From: Bacteroidetes bacterium UBA7692
GTDB taxonomy: Bacteria; Bacteroidota; Bacteroidia; Chitinophagales; LD1
Direction: 5' to 3'
Assembly (NCBI GenBank): GCA_002482725.1
Contig: DLGO01000093.1
Location: 792-14,996, forward strand
Length of the DNA: 14,205 nucleotides
This document shows positions 6,973 through 14,100 of the stretch, piece after piece. The notes beneath the pieces were generated by a model. The model was not told the origin of the DNA. It searched no databases and worked only from the letters and a program-made list of their open reading frames with translations. The translations under genes were made by a program, and so were the position numbers. Within the stretch, counting starts at the first letter, position 1. Every line of letters starts with the position of its first letter.

Positions 6973-8238
6973 ATGAGCAGGAATTTAAAGTATATTTTAT
7001 TGGTAGTATGCGCCCTTGGCTTCGGGCAGTCTTTTGCTTCGCGTATCCTGATACCTATGGATATAGCGCAAAAGAACCACATGAAAGCATACGGTATTGC
7101 CTATTGGACCATCAACCAAAAAGTAGAAACAGATTGGCTGCTGAATTACAGGGGCGGGAGCTTTTGCGTACCATCTGCCAAACAGATAGAGGATGAATGC
7201 AACATACGCGGTGTCAGCTACGAGGTAATAGCAGATGCGCAATACAATGCCATAGTATCAGAAATATCTAACCCTGAGGCAAACATGGATCTGGTAAAAC
7301 TGGAGAAAGCGCCAAAAATTGCCGTTTACTCACCCAAGAGCAAGCAGCCATGGGATGATGCAGTTACGTTGGTATTAAAGTATGCTGAGATTCCATATGA
7401 AGTAGTCTATGATGATGAAATACTGGATGGTAAGCTGATGCTGTACGATTGGCTGCACCTGCACCACGAAGATTTTACGGGACAGTACGGTAAGTTTTAT
7501 GCTATGTATAATGGTGCAGCCTGGTACCAGGAGCAGGTGAGGGAGCTGGAAGAAGTAGCCAAAAGAAGAGGTTACGGAAAAGTAAGCCAGATGAAACTGG
7601 CCGTAGCGCAAATGATTCAGAGCTATGTATTTGGCGGTGGTTTCATGTTTGCCATGTGCAGCGCTACCGACAGCTACGATATAGCCCTTGCGGCCCAGCA
7701 TACCGATATATGCGACATTATGTACGACCACGACCCACAGGATCCGCAAGCGCAATCCAAGCTGGAATATGATAAATGCTTTGCCTTCGAAAAATTTCAC
7801 TTAAGGACCAGTCCGCTGGAATATGAATACAGTGACATAGATGCCAACTTCAACCGTCAGGTGCCAAAGGAGCTGGACTACTTTACGCTATTCGATTTCA
7901 GTGCCAAGTGGGATCCGGTACCTACTATGCTTACCCAGTGCCACACCAAAACCATCAAGGGTTTTATGGGGCAAACGACCTCATTCAAAAAGCAGTTTGT
8001 AAAAAGCAGCACGCTTGTGATGGGGCAAAACAAGGCATTTGACGAAGCAAAATATGTACACGGTGAATATGGTAAAGGAATGTGGAGTTTCTACGGTGGC
8101 CATGATCCTGAAGATTACCAGCACATGGTAGGAGACCCTCCGACTAATCTGGATTTACACCCGAATAGTCCCGGCTACCGCCTTATCCTGAACAATGTAT
8201 TGTTTCCGGCTGCGAAGAAAAAGAAACAGAAAACCTAG
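6973..8238 (+). CDS. exported glutamine amidotransferase-like protein (often labelled 'asparagine synthetase B')
   Basis: A 421-residue protein with an N-terminal signal peptide: basic MSRNLKY, a hydrophobic stretch, and likely cleavage after SFA at residue 22. It should act in the periplasm or outside the cell. The mature part begins RILIPMDIAQKNHMKAYGIA. I recall this family as common in Bacteroidota and often labelled asparagine synthetase B, but no N-terminal Cys nucleophile domain or ATP-pyrophosphatase SGGxDS motif is present. Instead the strand KIAVYSP (115-121), the elbow GGGFMFAMCSATD (221-233, candidate nucleophile Cys229) and GGHDPED (375-381, candidate His377) suggest a class I glutamine amidotransferase-like or ThuA-like fold. 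The C-terminus is very basic (KKKKQK). A weak -7-like GATATTTG lies at 6948-6955. The function is unknown. Confidence 0.72.
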   Translation: MSRNLKYILLVVCALGFGQSFASRILIPMDIAQKNHMKAYGIAYWTINQKVETDWLLNYRGGSFCVPSAKQIEDECNIRGVSYEVIADAQYNAIVSEISNPEANMDLVKLEKAPKIAVYSPKSKQPWDDAVTLVLKYAEIPYEVVYDDEILDGKLMLYDWLHLHHEDFTGQYGKFYAMYNGAAWYQEQVRELEEVAKRRGYGKVSQMKLAVAQMIQSYVFGGGFMFAMCSATDSYDIALAAQHTDICDIMYDHDPQDPQAQSKLEYDKCFAFEKFHLRTSPLEYEYSDIDANFNRQVPKELDYFTLFDFSAKWDPVPTMLTQCHTKTIKGFMGQTTSFKKQFVKSSTLVMGQNKAFDEAKYVHGEYGKGMWSFYGGHDPEDYQHMVGDPPTNLDLHPNSPGYRLILNNVLFPAAKKKKQKT

Positions 8239-8245
8239 TATATCT

Positions 8246-8935
8246 CTAGCGCAAAGCGCTCATACCTCCGTCCACATGTAGTATCTGGCCGGTAACCCAT
8301 CTTGCATTCAGCAGGTATTCTGCGGCTTGTGCTATATCATGAGGGGTTCCTATTTTCTTGAGCGGATGCCTCAACTCAGCCGCCGATAACTTTGCTTCGG
8401 AGTTAATCAGTCTTTCCGCAAGTGGAGTATTGGTAAGTGAAGGGGCTATGCAGTTCACGCGTATTTTGGGTGCAAACTCTGCAGCCAGGCTGGTTGTCAG
8501 CCCCTCTATTGCTCCTTTTGCCATAGCAATAGAGGAGTGAAATGTCATCCCTGTTTGCACAGCTACGGTGCTGAATAACACAATTGATGCATTTTCTGAA
8601 GCCTGCATGGCTGGCAGGTATTTGCGGATGATTTTCACAGCGCCTAAAGCATTTACCTGAAAATCCTCCAGATAGTCTTCAGGTTTTAGTGTCCTAAAAG
8701 ACTTAAGGTTGATGGTGCCGGGGCAATAAACAATGCCGTCTATGGTTTCTTCAATAACAGGGAAGTTAGCATCGCTATCTTTGATGTCTACCTGGTAGTA
8801 TTGCACAGATGGCAAGTTGACAATCTGCCCTTGCGTCCGCCCGAAAGCCAATATCTTATTGCCGCTTTGTACCAGTGATTCTGCCAACGCATATCCTATT
8901 CCACTTCCAGCCCCTACTATTAATATGGTTCCCAT
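8246..8935 (-). CDS. short-chain dehydrogenase/reductase (SDR) lacking the catalytic Tyr
   Basis: A 229-residue Rossmann protein of the classical SDR size. The cofactor loop is GAGSGIG (8-14). The usual NNAG motif is replaced by CPGT (71-74). Asn95 (NALGAV), Ser122 (LFSTVA) and Lys140 (MAKGAIEGL) of the catalytic tetrad are present. However, the position four residues before Lys140, normally Tyr in YxxxK, is Ile136 (IAMAK). The C-terminal IRVNCIAPSLTNTPLA (158-173) and the VTGQILHVDGG (214-224) end are typical. It is probably an NAD(P)-dependent oxidoreductase or a catalytically altered relative; the substrate is unknown. It follows the TauE/SafE gene on the same strand after 86 bases and is convergent with the upstream-numbered exported protein gene, 7 bases apart. 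Inverted repeats overlap its start codon. Confidence 0.9.
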   Translation of the reverse strand: MGTILIVGAGSGIGYALAESLVQSGNKILAFGRTQGQIVNLPSVQYYQVDIKDSDANFPVIEETIDGIVYCPGTINLKSFRTLKPEDYLEDFQVNALGAVKIIRKYLPAMQASENASIVLFSTVAVQTGMTFHSSIAMAKGAIEGLTTSLAAEFAPKIRVNCIAPSLTNTPLAERLINSEAKLSAAELRHPLKKIGTPHDIAQAAEYLLNARWVTGQILHVDGGMSALR

Positions 8936-8959
8936 AATGTTTATTTATGGGAGATAAAC
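8931..8959 (-). promoter_or_regulatory. Two interlocking inverted repeats over the SDR start codon
   Basis: CCCATAA (8931-8937) is complementary to TTATGGG (8945-8951). GTTTAT (8939-8944) is complementary to ATAAAC (8954-8959). The two pairs interleave, and the first includes the start codon of the SDR gene. In the mRNA they could form alternative hairpins, one hiding the AUG, or a tight pseudoknot. The sequence is AT-rich, so chance is possible. Confidence 0.3.
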
Positions 8960-9021
8960 ATGGGCACTCTAAATTTGTTTAATATTTCGAATAAATAATT
9001 AAACGAAAATTCAGTGCACTT

Positions 9022-9396
9022 CTATTGCGTATCAAAAAATAATATCCGGATAGATAGCAGCAATAGCAATACGCCAAATATTTTCTTTAATATCTCTTGA
9101 GGAATGTCGGTTGCAAACCTGGCTCCGAAATAGCCGCCCACAAAAAAGAAAACGGCCATAATCAATGCCGTTTTAATGTCAACAAACCCCTTGTCATAAT
9201 ATTGGTAGGCAGCCAGCGCACCAATGGGCAATACCATCATAAAAAGAGTGGTCCCCTGGGCCATTTGCTGAGAATACCCCAACAACATTACCATAGCAGG
9301 AATGATCACTACTGCGCCACCCAAACCGAGCAGACCGCTCAGCAAGCCCGCTACGCCACCTATAGCTGCAATCAGTAATATGGTTTGAATACTCAT
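9022..9396 (-). CDS. half-size TauE/SafE family membrane transporter (TSUP)
   Basis: A 124-residue inner-membrane protein made almost entirely of hydrophobic segments. It contains one copy of the TSUP repeat: the glycine-rich first helix IGGVAGLLSGLLGLGGAVVI (12-31) with the typical GLLGLGG motif, then helices near 48-66, 73-95 and 103-119. Full TauE/SafE proteins are about 250 residues with two such repeats, so this one would need to dimerise to make a complete transporter (inference). The frame is intact, with a normal start and stop, so it is not an obvious fragment. Family members export sulfite, sulfoacetate or other organic anions; the substrate here is unknown. It is divergent from surE and followed by the SDR gene. 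Confidence 0.85.
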   Translation of the reverse strand: MSIQTILLIAAIGGVAGLLSGLLGLGGAVVIIPAMVMLLGYSQQMAQGTTLFMMVLPIGALAAYQYYDKGFVDIKTALIMAVFFFVGGYFGARFATDIPQEILKKIFGVLLLLLSIRILFFDTQ

Positions 9397-9423
9397 TTTT
9401 TAAACGCGTTGCTAATCTATGCG

Positions 9424-9455
9424 CAAAAATCCAATCATGGCAAATTATGGCCAAA
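9424..9455 (-). promoter_or_regulatory. promoter of the TauE/SafE gene
   Basis: On the minus strand TTTG (9455-9452) is followed by 20 bases and GATTTTTG (9431-9424), which matches TAnnTTTG at seven of eight positions. Transcription would start near 9418, about 20 bases before the start codon. The spacing fits known Bacteroidota promoters. Confidence 0.5.
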
Positions 9456-9463
9456 CAACTTTA

Positions 9464-9473
9464 ACACATGTGT
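9464..9473. promoter_or_regulatory. perfect palindrome between divergent promoters, candidate operator
   Basis: ACACATGTGT is a perfect 10-bp palindrome. It lies midway between the -33 element of the TauE/SafE promoter (9452-9455) and that of the surE promoter (9480-9483). A dimeric regulator bound here could affect both genes; this is an inference from position and symmetry only. Confidence 0.35.
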
Positions 9474-9479
9474 CTATCT

Positions 9480-9514
9480 TTTGCTTTTTTTCCTTGCCAC
9501 ATTCTTTAGGTTTG
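9480..9514 (+). promoter_or_regulatory. promoter of surE
   Basis: TTTG (9480-9483), a 23-base spacer, and an exact -7 element TAGGTTTG (9507-9514) precede surE. Transcription would start near 9521, giving a leader of about 12 bases. The spacer is at the long end of the range known for Bacteroidota. The same -7 octamer occurs upstream of the lipoprotein gene at 3901. Confidence 0.5.
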
Positions 9515-9532
9515 CTTTAAAATAAGCCGTAA

Positions 9533-10300
9533 ATGAGCAAGCCGTTGATACTGGTAGTAAATGATGATGGGATAACCGCACCCGGCATAGCAGCCTTGGT
9601 AGATGCCATGAAGGCAATAGGGGAGGTGGTAGTAGTAGCCCCTGACAAGCCACAATCGGGCATGGGCCATGCGATTACGTTGAATAATCCGCTGCGTCTA
9701 AGAGAAGTACATGTGTTCGAAGGTATTGTGTCGTACGAATGTTCCGGAACCCCTGTCGACTGCGTGAAGCTTGCTGTAGGCAAGGTGTTGCACCGCAAGC
9801 CGGACCTTTGCGTGAGCGGTATTAACCACGGCTCCAATTCATCTATCAATATCATCTACAGCGGTACTATGAGTGCTGCCATGGAAGCTAGTCTGGAAAA
9901 CATTCCATCTATTGGTTTTTCGCTGCTTGATTATACCATGGAGGCAGATTTTACTGCCGCTGCCAACTATGCAAGGGGCATTGCCCAGCAGGTATTGGAG
10001 CATGGCATACCTAAGTCTACCTTGCTCAACGTAAACATACCGCGCCTGCCTTTGGAAGAAATAAAGGGCATACGTATTGCCCGCCAGGCTGTGGCTAAGT
10101 GGGAAGAGGAATATGTAGAGCGCCTTGATCCATTCAACCGCAAATACTATTGGCTTACAGGCAAATTTGTAAACTACGATCATGGCGAAGACACCGACGA
10201 ATGGGCACTTGCCAATGGCTATGTAAGCATAGTACCTGTACAGCACGACCTTACCGCTAACTATGCCATCTCATTTATAAATGAAAACTGGAAGTTCTGA
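9533..10300 (+). CDS. surE: 5'/3'-nucleotidase SurE
   Basis: A 255-residue cytoplasmic, metal-dependent nucleoside monophosphatase linked to stationary-phase survival and nucleotide salvage. The metal-binding set is complete: NDDG (Asp11, Asp12), Ser42 in PDKPQSGMGHAIT (37-49) and Asn98 in SGINHGSN (95-102). Also typical are YECSGTPVDCVKLA (68-81) and YSGTMSAAMEA (109-119). The length matches bacterial SurE. It is the first gene of a rightward group: its TGA overlaps the next ATG by one base (TGATG at 10298-10302). It has its own likely promoter and is divergent from the TauE/SafE gene. Confidence 0.97.
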   Translation: MSKPLILVVNDDGITAPGIAALVDAMKAIGEVVVVAPDKPQSGMGHAITLNNPLRLREVHVFEGIVSYECSGTPVDCVKLAVGKVLHRKPDLCVSGINHGSNSSINIIYSGTMSAAMEASLENIPSIGFSLLDYTMEADFTAAANYARGIAQQVLEHGIPKSTLLNVNIPRLPLEEIKGIRIARQAVAKWEEEYVERLDPFNRKYYWLTGKFVNYDHGEDTDEWALANGYVSIVPVQHDLTANYAISFINENWKF

Positions 10301-10623
10301 TGTTTAAGAATCTCAATAGTGAACCTACGACAATATATAAGTACGATAAGCTGATTACCGGTCTGGTGCCAGGAATATTGGTGCCGATATTAGCCATTTT
10401 CCTGTTTTATATAGCTAAGTTCAATGACCTTACCCCTGAGGCTTATTTTAACTATATCAAGTCGCCAGGTATTCTTGCACCGATACTTAGCTTAGGTATA
10501 GTATTCAATCTATTGGTATTCTATCTTTTAATAAACAGGGACTATTACCGTGCTGCACGTGGCGTAATTTTGGCAACCATTCTTTATGGCATCCCTATAA
10601 TTATCGCTAAGTTTTTCCTGTAG
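10300..10623 (+). CDS. small three-helix membrane protein of unknown function
   Basis: A 107-residue protein I do not recognise as a named family. It has a polar N-terminus (MFKNLNSEPTTIYKYDKL), then three predicted membrane segments near 19-39, 56-79 and 87-107, joined by a short loop with FNDLTPEAYFNYIKS and a basic turn NRDYYRAARG. No catalytic motif is visible. Its ATG overlaps the surE stop (TGATG), so the two are probably translated together. This makes it a real gene and suggests a function linked to, or at least co-expressed with, SurE. Confidence 0.78.
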   Translation: MFKNLNSEPTTIYKYDKLITGLVPGILVPILAIFLFYIAKFNDLTPEAYFNYIKSPGILAPILSLGIVFNLLVFYLLINRDYYRAARGVILATILYGIPIIIAKFFL

Positions 10624-10630
10624 GCGTTGA

Positions 10631-10663
10631 ACATATTGTTAAATACTGTGTTCATCAATATGT
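10631..10663. repeat. 8-bp inverted repeat upstream of tspO
   Basis: ACATATTG (10631-10638) and CAATATGT (10656-10663) are perfect inverted copies separated by 17 bases. They lie in the 57-base gap between the small membrane protein gene and tspO, ending 17 bases before the tspO ATG. No TAnnTTTG promoter was found in this gap. It could be a regulator site or an RNA hairpin; there is no T run, so it is not an obvious terminator. Confidence 0.35.
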
Positions 10664-10680
10664 AATCAAAGTAATAAGAC

Positions 10681-11139
10681 ATGAAAACTTTCCTATGTAT
10701 AGTCCTGACGCTGGCCATAGGCGGAATCTCAGGCATATTTACAACAGCAGGTGTAGAGGGATGGTACAACACCATCAATAAGCCATCTTTCAATCCACCA
10801 AATTGGATTTTCGGCCCTGTATGGACCATTCTCTATATCATGATGGGTATCAGTCTTAGCTATATAGTGAAGGCCGCTCCATCAAGGGAACGCACCATTG
10901 CTATCAGCGTATTCATGTTCCAGCTGGCGCTTAACTTCTTCTGGTCGCTTATCTTCTTCAAATTTGAGCGCCCTGACCTGGCATTGGTGGATATTATCGC
11001 ACTACTTGTCAGCATTGCTGCTACCATATTCCTGTTTCACAGGATACACAAGACTGCAGCATACCTGCTGATACCGTATATCTGCTGGGTAAGCTTTGCT
11101 ACGGTGCTTAACCTTAGCATCTATTTGTTGAATAGGTAA
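10681..11139 (+). CDS. tspO: TspO/MBR family membrane protein (tryptophan-rich sensory protein)
   Basis: A 152-residue, five-helix membrane protein of the translocator/peripheral benzodiazepine receptor family, which binds porphyrins and related ligands. Conserved segments are GWYNTINKPSFNPPNWIFGP (27-46) with the VWTILY start of helix 2, FQLALNFFWSLIFF (80-93) and IPYICWVSFATVLNLSIYLLN (131-151, shown by its key residues Pro132, Trp136 and Asn144). Trp136 probably matches the reactive Trp in bacterial TspO proteins that degrade protoporphyrin. Helices lie near 2-20, 43-64, 72-93, 100-119 and 125-149. The ATG follows an A-rich leader. It lies 57 bases after the small membrane protein gene and is convergent with the large secreted-protein gene, only 9 bases apart. 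Confidence 0.95.
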   Translation: MKTFLCIVLTLAIGGISGIFTTAGVEGWYNTINKPSFNPPNWIFGPVWTILYIMMGISLSYIVKAAPSRERTIAISVFMFQLALNFFWSLIFFKFERPDLALVDIIALLVSIAATIFLFHRIHKTAAYLLIPYICWVSFATVLNLSIYLLNR

Positions 11140-11148
11140 CCTGATTGC

Positions 11149-14100
11149 TTATCGCAATAGCGTAATGCTGCCAAATCGTTTTGTCCATGTCTCATTTGGC
11201 AAGGCAAACTGTGCAACATAGGTGTACACACCTGCAGGGGCCAGTACACCGTTTACGTATCCGTCCCATCCTCCTTTCAGGCTGTTGGTATCATATACTT
11301 TTTCGCCGATGCGGTTAAATATCTTCAGGTCATAAGTGAATATGCCAGTACCTATGATATTGAAGAAGTCATTTTCCCCATCACCATTTGGCGTGAACAG
11401 ATTTGGTATAAAGATAGAGGTGCGCTCTATCACGTTTATGTAGGCCAGCCTGCTGAAAGAATCGACACAGCCATTAGCAGATGTTGCTACCAAGGATACA
11501 GTATATACCCCTGTTTTGGTATACAGGTGAGCAGGCGATGTTTCGGCCGAGCCACTGTTATCACCGAAATCCCAAACATAAGATATGCCGTTCTTCGTTT
11601 CATTGGTAAAAGTGGCAGCTTCTTCGTTCTGAACCACCATCATCATATCCGCGCTGAAATCTACATCAGGAGTTACGGATACTTCTACAGGCTTGGTAAT
11701 AGTATCGTAGCAGTTACCTAACTGAACAATCAAAACAGCATTATAGGTTCCGCTGCTGCTGTAGCCATAAGTAGGCTCTGCAGCTGATGATGAAGCGCCA
11801 TTGCCGAATGACCATGCAGAAGTGGTACCGGCAGGAGTGGAGTTATTCAGGAACTTAACTGAATCGCCTATGCATACATTGGCAGATTGAAGATCTGCAT
11901 TGAGTGCTGTGAAATCTGCAACCGGCTTGGTTTCAACATTTATCGTTACATCATCTGTGCCTGTGCAGTTATTTGAATCCGTTACAGTTACATAGTATGT
12001 AGTATTGATAATGGGTGTTGCTATAGGATTTACTATTGTCAAGCTGCTCAGGGTAGGGTCTGCAGCCCAGCTATAGCTTGTACCTCCGCTTGCATAAAGC
12101 TCGACATTGCTGCCTTCGCAAATAGTACCACCATTGCCTGCACTGGCTACGGGCTGAGGATAAACGGTAGCATCAATGGTATCCCTTCCGGTACAGTTGT
12201 TGGCAGTTACGACATATATCAGCTTGTGCAAACCGGCTCCGGCAGCAGCTGTATTAAATGTGCCATTCGGGTCAGTAATTCCATTTCCGGTCCATGTACC
12301 AGCAGCAGGTGTTGCACCCTGCAATACCACGTCGCCTACGCTCAGGCAGTTTTGTATATCAGCCCCTGCATTTACTATTGGAGATGGATTAACCGTAACC
12401 GGTGTTGCGTTGCTTGCGGTACCTATACAGCCAAAGTTATTCGGGATTACGGTAACATTATTTCCCGGCACCAATGAACTGGTGGTAAAAGTATTGAGGG
12501 AACTGTTTTGGACAGAGATGCCATTGTCCTGAAAGTCGTATTGGGAGTAACCCGCTGGCGTTGCTGTAAATATGGCCTGCTCGCCGCTACAGATATCATT
12601 ATCATCTACAGTAAGCGTTACAGATGGAATGGCAATTACCTGAGTGGTGATGGTACTGCTGGCATTGCCTATGCAACCACCATTAGTTGGTACTGCATAC
12701 ACTGCTGTAGCACCTATTGGTGCCGTCACAGTATAGCTATTTGTTCCGCTGTTCTGCACAGAGCTACCATTTACAAAAAACTCATAACCTGTAAATCCTG
12801 CAGGTGTTGCAGTCAATGTCACATTATCGCCCGCACAGATGCTGTCATTGGCATCAGAACTGGTGAGTGTAATTTGTGGCGATAATATTAACACTGTTGC
12901 AATAGCGTTGCTTACTGCGCCCGGGCAACCGTTATTGCCTGGTTTCACAGTTACGCTATTCGGGGTTGATAGGGTTGTAGTGCTGTAAGTATTGGAACCG
13001 GATGACTGCACAATTGATCCATTAAATGAAAACTCATAAGTGCTGTAACCTGCCGGTGTTGCGGTAAAAGTTACGCTTTGCCCTGAACAGATAGAGTCGT
13101 TAGGGTCGCTGCTGCTAAGCACTGCAACAGGAGTGGTGTCTACTTTTTCTATGATTGAAGGGCTGAGGCTGGTAAAGCAACTGCCATCAAAAGCAAATAC
13201 ATAAACACTATCACCGTTTGCCAAAGACGATGTGCTGTAAGTGGTAGAAGGGCCACTTTGCACCTGCAATCCATTCAGATAAAACCTATAATCGAGATAT
13301 GTAGTGGGCGAAGCAGTAAATGTAACTGTGGTACCTGCACACACCTGTGTATCATCGGCTGTCAGGTTAATCGTCAGGTTGCTTTGCTGCACATTTACCA
13401 CAAGCGAATCATATATCCTGCCGCAGCAATCGGTAGTTACCCAAACCTTAACCACATGCGTACCTGGGGTCAGGAACACTGTGCCGGATTTAGATAGTGT
13501 TGGCCCTGCCGTTGTTTGCGGTAGGGTTCCGTTTCCAAAATCCCATTCGTACAATGAGCCTATTAATGAAGTAGAAAACGAATCAGGGCAACCTGTAAAA
13601 TGTGTATTGTTTGCTGCTGTTAAAGACGGTAGTATCACTGAGTTCTGGAATATATCCACGAACTCTGCGAAGTCCGTACCCGAGAATTGTATTGTCTTTC
13701 TTCCCAATCCTGAGTATATAACCCTGTGTGGACCACTACCCGAAGCAGAAGCCGGAGCTGCATTTGCGCCAAAGTTCCATGCACCTGCCGAAGGTGATGT
13801 GAATACTACTTCTGCATTCAGGCAACCACGGTTTTCTACCGAAATAACAGGTGGATTGCCCGGCACGCTTATGATGTTTTGTTGTGAAACGGGAGTGCCT
13901 CCGTTTTCTGATAAAGCCTGACTTGTGCCGGAAGCGCCTGCGCCGCCATCTCCACCATCACCACCGTTGCCACCGTTACCGCCTCTGGCTCCCGGTGTGT
14001 TGCCGCATCCGGGGCCGCCACCAGCACCTCCCTGTCCACCAGTGCCTCCAGCACCTCCTTTGCTACCGGGGCCACCAACACCACCGGCACCCGGCTGCAG

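Noticed and set aside
8248..8260. Hairpin AGCGC-AAA-GCGCT as a terminator between the convergent genes
   Set aside because: The stem is only 5 bp, it falls in the last codons of the SDR gene, and there is no T run on either side.
9022..9396. TauE/SafE gene as a pseudogene
   Set aside because: Start, stop and the repeat-unit helices are intact, a promoter-like element is present, and no remnant of a second half is seen in the flanking sequence.
11144..11158. Hairpin ATTGC/GCAAT between tspO and the secreted-protein gene as a terminator
   Set aside because: The stem is 5 bp with no T run and overlaps the stop codon; it is too weak to call.
13304..13921. Plus-strand reading frame of 205 residues inside the secreted-protein gene
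   Set aside because: It mirrors repetitive coding sequence on the other strand and shows no domain or start context.
13930..14091. Glycine/aspartate-rich stretch as an RTX calcium-binding repeat
   Set aside because: The period is three residues (GGX), not the nonapeptide GGxGxDxUx, and Asp occurs only twice.
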